From Halocatena marina (lineage in GTDB: Archaea > Halobacteriota > Halobacteria > Halobacteriales > Haloarculaceae), in assembly GCF_025913575.1 (NCBI RefSeq), contig NZ_CP109785.1, positions 868,001-932,000 of the forward strand: a DNA stretch of 64,000 bases, read 5' to 3'. The notes under the pieces are model-generated. The model was given only the letters and a program-made list of their open reading frames with translations. It had not been told where the DNA came from and ran no database searches. Below are positions 8,386 to 17,124 of this stretch, piece after piece. Both the position numbers and the translations under genes were made by a program. Each line of letters opens with the position of its first letter. The stretch's first letter is position 1.

Positions 8386-9445
8386 GCGAATCCTCTCAGT
8401 TGTCGGTGCGCGACCACAGTTCATCAAGGCGTTTCCGGTGTCAAACGCACTTCGTCGCTCGCACGACGATGTGCTTGTCCACACTGGTCAGCACTACGAC
8501 GCGATGCTCTCGGACGTGTTCTTCGCCGAGCTCGACATCCCCGAACCAGCGTACAACCTTGGTGTCGGTTCGGGAACCCACGCCGACCAGACTGCGCAGA
8601 TGATGATCGAACTCGACGATGTGCTCGACGCAGAATCACCAGACGTGATGATCGTCTACGGTGACACCAACTCGACGCTTGCTGGTGCACTCGTTGCTGC
8701 GAAGCGCTCGACGACGCTCGTTCACATCGAGGCTGGACTGCGGAGCGGGAATCGATCGATGCCCGAAGAACACAACCGAATCGCAACCGATCACCTCGCA
8801 GACGTGTTACTCGCGCCGACCAGCAGTGCTGTAGACACACTCCGTTCTGAGAGTGTTCCTGGCGAGATTCACGAGACCGGCGATGTGATGTACGATGCCA
8901 TTCTGTACGTCCGCGAACGCGCCAACGAGGTGTCGGCAATCCGCGAGCAACTCGATCTCGAACCGGATGGATACGTTCTTGCGACGGTTCACAGAGCGGG
9001 CAACACGAGCAACAAAAGCCGACTGTCGTCCATCATCCGTGGGCTGGCGAGTGTCTCGGTCCCGGTCGTTCTTCCGATCCACCCGCGAACCGAAGCGGCG
9101 CTCAAAGAGAACGGTCTGTGGCAGTTGGCCTGCGATCAACTCACGATCATCGATCCCGTTGGCTATCTTGATTTCGTCAGTCTCCTCGAAGGAGCAACAC
9201 TCGTTGCAACTGACTCTGGTGGCGTCCAGCGTGAGGCGTTCTACCTCGATACGCAGTGCATTACATTACGCGATGAAACAGAATGGGTCGAGACGATAGA
9301 CTGTGGTTGGAATACACTCGTCGGGGCTGACAGTGACCGTATCGCACAGGCGCTCGCGCAGAACGAGCCTAATCCGCCGAAACCACAGCTTTACGGCGAT
9401 GGTCGAGCCGCAGAGCGTGTTGCTGAGGTGATTGATAGTGTTTGA
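8378..9445 (+). CDS. wecB: non-hydrolysing UDP-N-acetylglucosamine 2-epimerase, 355 aa
   Basis: This enzyme interconverts UDP-GlcNAc and UDP-ManNAc. Family motifs are complete and in order: VVGARPQFIK (10-17), HTGQHYD, IVYGDTNSTLAG (93-103), HIEAGLRSGNRSMPEEHNR (116-134), ATVHRAGN, DPVGYLDF and DSGGVQREAFYL, so the active-site Asp, Glu and His residues are present. Length is as usual. The ATG at 8378 lies eight bases inside the GT2 gene, and the deacetylase gene starts inside its end, so three genes are tightly coupled. UDP-ManNAc or its oxidised form is a normal building block of surface glycans; the Gfo/Idh enzyme upstream could use the same pool. Confidence 0.92.
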   Translation: MSKRILSVVGARPQFIKAFPVSNALRRSHDDVLVHTGQHYDAMLSDVFFAELDIPEPAYNLGVGSGTHADQTAQMMIELDDVLDAESPDVMIVYGDTNSTLAGALVAAKRSTTLVHIEAGLRSGNRSMPEEHNRIATDHLADVLLAPTSSAVDTLRSESVPGEIHETGDVMYDAILYVRERANEVSAIREQLDLEPDGYVLATVHRAGNTSNKSRLSSIIRGLASVSVPVVLPIHPRTEAALKENGLWQLACDQLTIIDPVGYLDFVSLLEGATLVATDSGGVQREAFYLDTQCITLRDETEWVETIDCGWNTLVGADSDRIAQALAQNEPNPPKPQLYGDGRAAERVAEVIDSV

Positions 9446-10340
9446 TGATTACGAATTTGCGCTGTGTCTCACGCACGATATCGATCGGCCGTACAAGGCA
9501 TGGCCGCAAGCGTTGTACTACGCGCTCGCCGACCGCCAGCCATCGCATCTCCTGTCGATGCTTCCTGAGAGAAATCCCTACTGGCAGTTCGAGACGATCA
9601 TGGCGGTCGAGGATGACTTCGACGTCCGGTCTGCGTTTTACTTCCTAAACGAGCCGGATCTGCTGCGGGATAAGTCGCCCGTTTCGTGGTTTCGCTCGGA
9701 GAACTGGATACAACAGCTCGGGCGATACGACATCACAGACGAGGCGATCGTCGACGTCATCCACACACTCGACCGCGGAGGATGGGAGATTGGGATCCAC
9801 GGATCCTATCACTCGTACGCGGATCAGTTCCGTCTCGCCTACGAGAAAGCGGTGCTCGAATCACTCTATGACGGCTCGATCCTCGGTGGCCGACAGCACT
9901 ATCTCAATCTCGATCGTCCACAGACGTGGCAGTATCACGCCGAGTTGGGACTGCGCTACGACGCGAGCTTGGGTTCGAGCACCAGTTATGGATTCACAAA
10001 CGGCTACGGGGTCAAACGGCCGTTCGACAACTCGTTCGTTGTGTTCCCACTGACAATCATGGAAGTCGCACTCCCAGATCCCGGAACGAAAGAAGATGAG
10101 GCGATCGCTGAATGCGATCGGCTGCTTCGGGAAGCTGCAGAGAATGATGCTGTGATGACTATTCTCTGGCACCTTCGGTACTTCAACGAAGATGAGTTCC
10201 CCGGATATCTCCGTCTGTACCGATACATCATAGAACGCGCCCAAGAGCTGAACGCATGGATTGGGCCGCCCGGAGAGCTCTATCCACACGTTGCAAAACC
10301 GCCCGACAGCACAGAAACAAGACCAAAAACGGAGCTCTAA
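9438..10340 (+). CDS. polysaccharide deacetylase (NodB-like) family protein, 300 aa
   Basis: The N-terminus FALCLTHDIDRP carries the HDxD-type metal/catalytic Asp motif of the NodB fold, and WEIGIHGSYHSY (with the two histidines of the metal triad) follows near residue 120. The C-terminal part has MTILWHLRYFN, placing another His as in carbohydrate esterase family 4. The enzyme would remove acyl groups from a sugar, probably N-acetyl from a glycan or lipid-linked precursor. GTG at 9438 is preferred because GAGGTG (9425-9430) stands seven bases before it; a TTG six bases earlier is less likely. It overlaps wecB by eight bases. No signal peptide is visible, so action is cytoplasmic. Confidence 0.78.
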   Translation: MFDDYEFALCLTHDIDRPYKAWPQALYYALADRQPSHLLSMLPERNPYWQFETIMAVEDDFDVRSAFYFLNEPDLLRDKSPVSWFRSENWIQQLGRYDITDEAIVDVIHTLDRGGWEIGIHGSYHSYADQFRLAYEKAVLESLYDGSILGGRQHYLNLDRPQTWQYHAELGLRYDASLGSSTSYGFTNGYGVKRPFDNSFVVFPLTIMEVALPDPGTKEDEAIAECDRLLREAAENDAVMTILWHLRYFNEDEFPGYLRLYRYIIERAQELNAWIGPPGELYPHVAKPPDSTETRPKTEL

Positions 10341-10389
10341 GAGTAAAATAGATGATAGGAATTATAACGAAATTTGAAAGAGGTTCATC

Positions 10390-11409
10390 ATGAGCACGAA
10401 ATCAATCGATCTGCAACGACTCACGCTGTCCGAGTGGGATGAGGCACTCCCCTCGTCAGGGACCGAAGTGTTTCACACACCATCAGTTCTCTCAGCTATC
10501 GACGATCATTCTAATGGGGAGCTGCGATTATACGGTGGATTCAAAGGTGAACAGCCGGTCGCACTCTTGCCGGTGTTCGTTAATGAACGAACGATCGGTC
10601 GTGTTGTGACCTCGCCACCCCCCTCGATGGGGATTCCACGACTCGGCCCACTTGTGCTGAGTGCTAGTCCAAAGCAACGAAAGAAAGAAACTGTCAACGA
10701 AGGGTTTGCCGAACAGATACTCGACGATCTCGATGTCGAGGCCAGATCGACGCTCTTTCGGATGATCTGTCCGAGGGCCTATCCTGATCCACGGCCGTAT
10801 CAGTGGAACCGTCTTGAGGTACAACCACGATTCACCTACGTTCTCGATCTCGAAGACTGCACGGTCGACAACGTGATGGATCCGTTCAGTCGGAGCCTCC
10901 GGAACGAGATGCGCAACCGTGAGTCGAGCGACATCACGATTTCGGTGGAGGGGATGGACACAGCAGAGCAGATCTGTGACTCTGTGAACGAACACTTCGC
11001 CGATTACGGAGCACGATCGCCTGCTGACTGGTCGTTCGTTCAGGATCTCCTCAACGCGGATTCAGTACATCATCGGGTGTACGTCGCCCGTACGGATGAT
11101 GGATCCTATTGTAGTGGCATTATCGTTCTTTATTCCGATGATACTGCCTACTACTGGCTGGGAGGTATCACGGCAACTCACGAAGGTGTAAGCGTCAACA
11201 GCCTTCTTCATCGGACCGTCATTGAGGATATCATCGAAGAACCAGAGTTGGATTCGGTCACTCGTTATGATCTTGTCGGTGCGAACACAGAACGGCTCTG
11301 TCGATACAAAGGAAAGTTCAGCGGGATGCTTGTCCCGTATTACGTCGTCGAATCCAACGGTCTAGAAATGAAGCTTGCAAAAGGTGTTTATGATCTCGCA
11401 ACTCGATAG
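10390..11409 (+). CDS. FemAB-like GNAT acyl/aminoacyl transferase, 339 aa
   Basis: A double-GNAT-fold protein of the FemAB/FemX type, which in bacteria adds amino acids from aminoacyl-tRNA to peptidoglycan precursors. Visible features: SGTEVFHTPSVL and LRLYGGFKGEQPVALLPVF in the first half, FTYVLDLEDC and SRSLRNEMRNRE in the middle, and the C-terminal core YDLVGANTERLCRYKGKFS followed by PYYVVES. Archaea lack peptidoglycan, so the acceptor must be different, perhaps an amino sugar made by the upstream enzymes. A paralogue lies at 12882-13949. It begins 49 bases after the deacetylase gene and is likely in the same operon. Confidence 0.75.
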   Translation: MSTKSIDLQRLTLSEWDEALPSSGTEVFHTPSVLSAIDDHSNGELRLYGGFKGEQPVALLPVFVNERTIGRVVTSPPPSMGIPRLGPLVLSASPKQRKKETVNEGFAEQILDDLDVEARSTLFRMICPRAYPDPRPYQWNRLEVQPRFTYVLDLEDCTVDNVMDPFSRSLRNEMRNRESSDITISVEGMDTAEQICDSVNEHFADYGARSPADWSFVQDLLNADSVHHRVYVARTDDGSYCSGIIVLYSDDTAYYWLGGITATHEGVSVNSLLHRTVIEDIIEEPELDSVTRYDLVGANTERLCRYKGKFSGMLVPYYVVESNGLEMKLAKGVYDLATR

Positions 11410-11505
11410 ATATCCGAGTCGTAGTCTCGTTATCGAACGAAAAGCGAACCAACAGCAACGCAACCCAACCGTTCCGCTCAGCTCATCAACCGATCCAACG
11501 AAACC

Positions 11506-12801
11506 ATGACACAACGCGTTTCAACTTATACGACCGAGACATCCGCACTTAACGACGAGCAACGCACAATCGATATCCTGCGAAAAACGCTGGCCTACGC
11601 TCGAACACGGGACTACAAAGGATGGGATTACGGTGACGGGATGAGCAGTAAGCTCCTCCAGTGGTTCCCAATCGATAATAAGTGGCTGAATCTCGTCGTC
11701 CAAGAGGTCGCGAAACGACCACCTATCAACGTTCGACCGTTGTTGCTCATTGAGCAACGGCGTAACTACAAGGGGACGGCGCTATTCGCAATGACGAATC
11801 TGAACACCGCCAAACTCCAATCGGTGTGCACTCCGGATGAGACGTCTGCGTCGACGCCGGGATCCGGTGCTTGGTCTGAGATGGGTATCGATACCGATGT
11901 CGATTACGAAGACGAGAGTTACCAGCTCAATCAGTGGCTCATCTCGAATCGGAGCGTCGGGTACAGTGGCTTCTGTGGGGGCCACAAACATCAAATTCAG
12001 CATTTCCACAGCCGTGGAGTGCCGAATGATCCCGATGTCGTCTCGACCTCATACGCTGTCAAGTCGCTACTGTCGGCCGCGTCGCTCGATCCGATGTACC
12101 TGTCTGTCGCAGAAACCGCTGCCAACTTCGTTGTCGACGATCTCAACTACCGAACCGTCGCTGATGGAGCGTGCATCGACTACCACTTCAACCACCCGAG
12201 TGACTCGTATACGATCAACGCCGGTGCAATTGGTGCGAGACTGCTCATAGATCTGTACGACCAATTCGGAGACGAGTCCTACCGCCGCCGAGCGAAATGT
12301 CTCCTCGACCACATCGCTGGCCTGCAGACCGATATCGGTGGCTGGACCTACCGCGATCCTCCGTCAGCCTCACATCTCTCAATGGACAACCATCACAACG
12401 GATTTGTCATCGAGGCGTTCCTCCGGTATCAAGATGTGACCGGCACTGATCGATACGCGAAGACGCTGGATCGGGCACTCACGTTCTATCGGGAGACCCT
12501 ATTCGATCCGTCCGGTGCACCGAACTGGGACGAAAAGAAATCGTACCCACGGGATATCCACGCGAGTGCACAAGGGATTCTCGTGTTTACCTACGCTGGT
12601 GATCTTGATTTCGCACGACGTATTCTTGCATGGGCGCTCGACAACCTTTATGTGGGTGATGGAAAGTTCTACTACCGAAAACACCGCTTCTATACGACGC
12701 GGGTAACGTTGATGCGGTGGTGTCAGGCGTGGATGGCATACGCGATGTCGGAGTATCTGATAGCTCTGCAGAACCAATCGAAACAGACAGTGGATGTCTA
12801 G
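11506..12801 (+). CDS. helical-toroid (alpha/alpha barrel) protein of haloarchaeal glycan loci, 431 aa
   Basis: The protein is soluble, with repeated helix pairs rich in Tyr/Trp/Asp (for example LNDEQRTIDILRKTLAYA, GARLLIDLYDQFGDESYRRR, GFVIEAFLRYQDVTGTDRY), matching the alpha/alpha toroid of glycosidases, lyases and glucuronyl epimerases. Relatives in haloarchaea are often labelled antibiotic ABC transporter permease, which the sequence does not support: it has no membrane segments. Conserved aromatic/His blocks (GGHKHQIQHFHSRGV, DNHHNGFVIEAF, YYRKHRFYT) could form a sugar-binding pocket. Position between two FemAB genes suggests it acts on the same glycan. Exact reaction unknown. Confidence 0.65.
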   Translation: MTQRVSTYTTETSALNDEQRTIDILRKTLAYARTRDYKGWDYGDGMSSKLLQWFPIDNKWLNLVVQEVAKRPPINVRPLLLIEQRRNYKGTALFAMTNLNTAKLQSVCTPDETSASTPGSGAWSEMGIDTDVDYEDESYQLNQWLISNRSVGYSGFCGGHKHQIQHFHSRGVPNDPDVVSTSYAVKSLLSAASLDPMYLSVAETAANFVVDDLNYRTVADGACIDYHFNHPSDSYTINAGAIGARLLIDLYDQFGDESYRRRAKCLLDHIAGLQTDIGGWTYRDPPSASHLSMDNHHNGFVIEAFLRYQDVTGTDRYAKTLDRALTFYRETLFDPSGAPNWDEKKSYPRDIHASAQGILVFTYAGDLDFARRILAWALDNLYVGDGKFYYRKHRFYTTRVTLMRWCQAWMAYAMSEYLIALQNQSKQTVDV

Positions 12802-12881
12802 GCTGTCACTGGCAATCAGCTGCTGAATTCATTGTATCAGGGGAGCTACCAGCGACAATTCGTACGTCTCACAGCTTGTGC

Positions 12882-13949
12882 CTACGTCCGGTCGCGGATC
12901 CACTTGTAGGCGTGTGCTAGTGACGTGATCACCGGTGAGCCGCGTTCGACCGTATAGAACGGAACGAGTTCTGGATTGAACTTCGCCTTATAGCGGTTGA
13001 TGCGGGGATTGTCCGCTCCGACGAGATCGTATGTCGCTCGGTCTCGCTCCATTGCTTCGGTCATTACGTGCCAATCGAGTAGATCATTCACAGGAAGATC
13101 GATGTCGATATCTGTCCGGACACCACCCTGCCATCGATACACAGTATCGCCGTCGTCGAGTGCGAGCAGCCCACCGATGAACTCACCATCGACCTGAAGC
13201 GCGTACGGACGCACGGATCCATCGGGGAGACCAGCTGCCAACTCCTTCACAAATGAAGGCGTAACGTGATAGTCGATATCTTGACTCTCGTACCGGTTAT
13301 TCACCTGTTCAATGATATCGGAGATTGCTGCTTGACCACCTTCCTCAATTGTGAATGTTTCCTCTTCTCCATCCTGAATGTTACTTCGGGCATCACGACT
13401 AAACGACATCAGGAGATCCTCAGGTCCCGGAGAGAGATCGACGAGGTATGTATACGACGGTGTCACATCACAGCCGTTCCAGAGAAACGGTCGCAAATCG
13501 TCATAACAGCCGTGGATACGCATGTGTCCGTATTTCGGATCGAACTCCGAGTCGGCCCATTCGAAACACCCATCGATGAACTGGCGCTGCCGACGTTCGA
13601 GCTTTCGCTGTTTCAGCCCGTCTCCATTCAATAGTGCGGGACCGAGATAGGAGACTCGAAGCTCTGGCGGTGGTGAGAATGCGGTCCGAATTGGTCCACG
13701 TGTAAGTTCGAACAGAGGAAACAACCCAATCGGCTCCTCTCCCACGTACCCTACGAGTGGATGAACCGCAGTATCTGCGTGTTCAGCTTGCACAGACAAC
13801 GCCTCGTGCCGGTGAAACAAACACGTGTGCGGTGATTGCTCGACAAGTCTATTCCATATTTCGTTGTCACTACCATCTATACGCTCGATTTCGACTCCCA
13901 TGTCACTATCCGAACGTTCGGGTTCCAACACTGTGTCGTTTTCCATCAA
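12882..13949 (-). CDS. FemAB-like GNAT acyl/aminoacyl transferase, second copy, 355 aa
   Basis: A paralogue of the protein at 10390-11409 with the same layout: HTCLFHRHEALSVQ and EEPIGLFPLFEL at the start, YTYLVDLSPGPEDLLMSFSR in the middle, and YDLVGADNPRINRYKAKF then VPFYTVERG at the C-terminus. The two are clearly diverged outside these blocks, so they may attach different groups. It is transcribed towards the toroid gene, with 80 bases between the stops, and its upstream DNA is a 490-base AT-rich promoter region. Lack of a signal peptide places it in the cytoplasm. The donor (aminoacyl-tRNA or acyl-CoA) cannot be told from sequence. Confidence 0.75.
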   Translation of the reverse strand: MMENDTVLEPERSDSDMGVEIERIDGSDNEIWNRLVEQSPHTCLFHRHEALSVQAEHADTAVHPLVGYVGEEPIGLFPLFELTRGPIRTAFSPPPELRVSYLGPALLNGDGLKQRKLERRQRQFIDGCFEWADSEFDPKYGHMRIHGCYDDLRPFLWNGCDVTPSYTYLVDLSPGPEDLLMSFSRDARSNIQDGEEETFTIEEGGQAAISDIIEQVNNRYESQDIDYHVTPSFVKELAAGLPDGSVRPYALQVDGEFIGGLLALDDGDTVYRWQGGVRTDIDIDLPVNDLLDWHVMTEAMERDRATYDLVGADNPRINRYKAKFNPELVPFYTVERGSPVITSLAHAYKWIRDRT

Positions 13950-14441
13950 TATTTGATATGTATTATAATTTGATAAGAATAACAGTCTTTACGTAATTAT
14001 ATTACATAGGGAGAGTATCAGATTCCATCATTTTACCTCCATTCACTTTATATTAGATACCGATTAACAGCAGTAGATAATACAATAAAAAATTTGACGA
14101 TGGTCTCGATAATATGTATTATTCCTAGAGATTTATTAATTGCCTATTGATAAAACTGGCATCTGTCAGGCGCATACTCGATGAGAATAGCAAGATACAG
14201 CAGGTTATATCTGTAATCAGTTAGTTCTATTCTATATTCCCATTGCCAATTATGAATATTCTCGGACAATTAATTACAAGTGACCACCAGACGTAATACT
14301 TCGCGCCGCGGTAACTGCCCACTACTCACAGCGTCGGGGCACCGCAGTACCGGGCATTGAGAGTCATGTCAATGTTACGAGCTTGGAGTTTCAATGTTGT
14401 ATCGTTTCCGGTAACGTCCGTGAAAGACACGGAGGTAGCCA
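13950..14441. other. AT-rich intergenic region, divergent promoters
   Basis: About 490 bases, strongly AT-rich, between the leftward FemAB gene and the rightward DUF7344 gene. Several TATA-like runs are present near 13950-14100. No coding frame is convincing. The last 120 bases are GC-richer. Confidence 0.55.
14431..14436 (+). promoter_or_regulatory. Shine-Dalgarno GGAGGT before the second DUF7344 gene
   Basis: GGAGGT stands five bases before ATG 14442 and decides that start. It implies a message with a leader, unlike the many leaderless genes nearby. Confidence 0.65.
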
Positions 14442-15077
14442 ATGAGCACCAAGGCACCGAATAACTCACAGACACAGTCAGTCGGGAATAGCGCTTCAAC
14501 AGAAATGGAAGCCGAATCAACCGTCACCGAAACCGAAACAGAGACGAGTGCCGGCCCGTCACTCGGTCCCGACCGGATCTTCGAGGTCTTGAAAAATCAG
14601 CGCCGCAGACGAACCCTCCAGTATCTCATCGAGCACGATAATCCGGTGACCATTGGGGCACTCGCAGAACATATCGCTGCGCTCGAAAACGACACCACGG
14701 AGGCCGCACTCACTTCTCGCGAACGAAAACGAGTCTACGTCGGGTTGTACCAGTGTCACCTACCAAAAATGGATGACACCAGTGCGATCGAGTTCGATAA
14801 AGCGCGGGGGACAATAGCACTCGGAGCGACCTCCGAGCAGTTCGAACCGTACTTGGATCTCGAATCGAACGAATCCGATGCTTGGCCTCGCTATTACCTA
14901 CTACTCACGGGAATAAGCAGCCTAATATTCGCTATTAATGTAATCTCAGGAATTGGTATCTCGCTTACGCAACTACTCGCAGGTATCCTCGTGGGATTTG
15001 TCTTCCTCTCTACAGTTCATATCTATAGTACCCCGAATGAAATAACTACATACCTATCGTCTCTGGCTGAACGCTGA
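14442..15077 (+). CDS. DUF7344 winged-helix membrane protein, second copy, 211 aa
   Basis: Same architecture as the protein at 5372-5971: a Ser/Thr/Glu-rich N-terminal extension of about 45 residues, then the winged-helix domain (RIFEVLKNQRRRRTLQYL, IGALAEHIAALEND, SRERKRVYVGLYQCHLPKM, AIEFDKARGTIAL), then two membrane segments (about 147-167 and 171-193). The basic RRRRTLQ stretch begins the DNA-binding helices. It lies 156 bases upstream of the DUF354 gene on the same strand. The two copies bracket the FemAB/WecB locus, so they may sense the envelope and regulate glycan genes; this is inference from layout. Confidence 0.8.
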   Translation: MSTKAPNNSQTQSVGNSASTEMEAESTVTETETETSAGPSLGPDRIFEVLKNQRRRRTLQYLIEHDNPVTIGALAEHIAALENDTTEAALTSRERKRVYVGLYQCHLPKMDDTSAIEFDKARGTIALGATSEQFEPYLDLESNESDAWPRYYLLLTGISSLIFAINVISGIGISLTQLLAGILVGFVFLSTVHIYSTPNEITTYLSSLAER

Positions 15078-15233
15078 GGGATGCTGTTCGCCCTGCCTGC
15101 TGGTGGTAGGTCGACACGTACTATCCATCGATTTCTTGCAATTATGGCCCGTAAGCAACGACGTTGAAGTGGTACGTGTCTACTCTCTACAAAGTACCGA
15201 TTAACAAAGCCACTCGCCGGTTTTGAGCAGTTT

Positions 15234-16352
15234 ATGAGATTTCTATTTTTCACAAACACCCCGGCTCACGTTCACCTATACAAGCACGCGGTCGCAACGC
15301 TTCGGGATGAAGGACACGAGGTGTCGATCTTGGCGCGTGATTATGGCTGTACTATCGATCTTCTCGATTGGTACGGGCTCTCATACACTGTGTACGGGCC
15401 GTGTGGGACGACGCGCTGGTCGTTACTCCGACGGCTCCCTGAACACTACGCTCGCATTGCCCGCCATGCGCTCTCATTCGATCCAGATCTCATCTTCGGA
15501 ATGGGTGCGTATGCTGCCCACGCTGGCGCACTCACGCGGACGCCAGTCGTGTTGGTCCTCGATTCAGAGCCGACGGGACTAGATCACACCATTTCGATGC
15601 CGTTCGCTCGAACCATCGTGACACCAATGGCGTTCCGTAAGGATCTTGGTTCGAATCACTACGTCTTCAATGGATTCAAAGAATGTGCGTATCTCCATCC
15701 GAACGTCTATGAGCCATCAGTCAACGTCCGCAAACACCTCGATCTCACGCCCGATGAGCGGTACGTCCTCGTTCGTCTCAATGCCTTCGGCTCTCACCAC
15801 GATGTCGGCCACGGCGGATTCTCGGCTGACGAACGCCGCAAACTAATTACGCAGTTGGCCGAGCACGCTACAGTGTTCGTCTCCGATGAAGGCGAGGATT
15901 TCCCGTTTGACTCGCTTCCTGCTCGTCCGTTTGACATCCATCCAGCTCTGTTGCACGATACACTCGCGGAAGCGTCGTTGCTCGTCGCTGACACACAGAC
16001 GATGGTGACTGAAGCAGCGTTGCTCGGAACCCCCGCGATCCGTTCGAACTCGTTCGTCGGGCCCGAAGATATGGGGAACTTCCTCGAACTCGAAGAAAAT
16101 AATCTCGTCTACAATCTTCGAACGTTTGAGGAAGTGCTGGAAACTGCTGAGACTGTTCTGAGCCAATCCGGTGTCGAGCGCGAATGGGAACGCAAACGCG
16201 ACCGATACGTGAGCGAGCTGGTGAATCCAACAAAGACGATAACAACGCTCGCAGTGGAAGCCGGAGACGCTTCTGCTGTTGAAAACCTCCATCGACGCTC
16301 CATGCACGAACAGCAACCGATACGGAAAGAGCGGTCACCACAGCAGAAGTAA
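15234..16352 (+). CDS. DUF354 family GT-B-like glycosyltransferase, 372 aa
   Basis: DUF354 (PF04007 type) proteins have the GT-B fold of MurG/WecB-like transferases. The N-terminus MRFLFFTNTPAHVHLYKH holds the His pair typical of the family; LIFGMGAYAAHAGAL and VVLVLDSEPTGLDH follow; the C-terminal nucleotide-sugar half has LVADTQTMVTEAALLGTPAIRSNSF. Family length is normal. The last 20 residues are basic and Gln-rich and add nothing recognisable. A TATA-like ATTAACAAA about 30 bases before the ATG fits leaderless transcription. It likely adds a sugar during surface-polysaccharide assembly. Confidence 0.82.
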   Translation: MRFLFFTNTPAHVHLYKHAVATLRDEGHEVSILARDYGCTIDLLDWYGLSYTVYGPCGTTRWSLLRRLPEHYARIARHALSFDPDLIFGMGAYAAHAGALTRTPVVLVLDSEPTGLDHTISMPFARTIVTPMAFRKDLGSNHYVFNGFKECAYLHPNVYEPSVNVRKHLDLTPDERYVLVRLNAFGSHHDVGHGGFSADERRKLITQLAEHATVFVSDEGEDFPFDSLPARPFDIHPALLHDTLAEASLLVADTQTMVTEAALLGTPAIRSNSFVGPEDMGNFLELEENNLVYNLRTFEEVLETAETVLSQSGVEREWERKRDRYVSELVNPTKTITTLAVEAGDASAVENLHRRSMHEQQPIRKERSPQQK

Positions 16353-16407
16353 ACAAACATCGTAGTGAAAGCGGTCGTCCATAGTGGTGCCCTGTTCAGT
16401 CAAAACA

Positions 16408-16415
16408 TTATAAAT
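16408..16415 (+). promoter_or_regulatory. TATA box TTATAAAT of the flavoprotein gene
   Basis: TTATAAAT is centred about 27 bases before ATG 16438, so transcription should start at or next to the A of the start codon and the message is leaderless. Confidence 0.65.
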
Positions 16416-16421
16416 CAGGTC

Positions 16422-16438
16422 TACGTAGTGACTACGTA
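16422..16438. promoter_or_regulatory. perfect palindrome at the transcription start, likely operator
   Basis: TACGTAG and CTACGTA form a perfect 7-base inverted repeat around a TGA spacer. It lies between the TATA box and the start codon and its last base is the A of the ATG. A bound regulator would cover the transcription start and repress the gene. The regulator is unknown. Confidence 0.6.
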
Positions 16439-16995
16439 TGACACACGTCACTGTCATCGGAGGCGGTCCAGCCGGATTGAGCGCTGCGCTGTTCACGGCG
16501 AAAAATGAACTCGAAACGAGAGTGTTCGACACTGACGAGACGTGGATGCACAAAGCACACCTGTTCAATTATCTCGGTATCGAAAGCATCGACGGGAGCG
16601 AATTCATGTCCGACGCTCGAGATCAAATTGAAGAGTTCGGCATCGATCGTCATCAGGGAGCGGCCGTCACCAGTCTCGATCAAAACGGAGCAGGGTTCAC
16701 CGTGACGACCGACGGCGACGAGTACGAAAGCGAGTACGTTGTGCTCGCAACGGGTGCAAACCGAGACCTCGCTGAAGCCCTCGGCTGTGCGTTCACCGAC
16801 GACGGAACGGTGGATGTGTCTCTTTCGATGGAAACGAGTATCGAAGACGCGTACGCAACCGGAGCGATGGTACGCGCCGAAGAGTGGCAAGCTGTCATCT
16901 CAGCGGGTGACGGCGCAGCAGCTGCACTGAACATTCTCACGAAAGAAAAAGGCCAGCATTTCCACGACTTCGATACACCAGCAGACGCCGCGTGA
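16438..16995 (+). CDS. short FAD-binding thioredoxin-reductase-like oxidoreductase, 185 aa
   Basis: The N-terminus VTVIGGGPAGLSAALFTA is a classic FAD Rossmann motif; VVLATGANRDLAEALGC is the second FAD motif, and DAYATGAMVRAEEWQAVISAGDGAAAA is the C-terminal FAD-contact helix of thioredoxin reductases. The protein is only about 60 percent of thioredoxin reductase length: the inserted NADPH domain and the CxxC redox pair are missing. Similar short forms are common in haloarchaea, so it is probably intact, not truncated. It may pass electrons to or from an unknown partner. A TATA box and a palindrome sit directly upstream, suggesting tight control. Confidence 0.8.
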   Translation: MTHVTVIGGGPAGLSAALFTAKNELETRVFDTDETWMHKAHLFNYLGIESIDGSEFMSDARDQIEEFGIDRHQGAAVTSLDQNGAGFTVTTDGDEYESEYVVLATGANRDLAEALGCAFTDDGTVDVSLSMETSIEDAYATGAMVRAEEWQAVISAGDGAAAALNILTKEKGQHFHDFDTPADAA

Positions 16996-17124
16996 TACCA
17001 AATCGTATCGCTGGTTATAGATCGCTACCGTTGCTGGAAACAGTACCTGCCGCTCCTCAATGAGAACGCGACCCATCGCTCTCTGATGGTCTCAGGCATC
17101 CGCGCTTACTGATGCCCGATTCAG

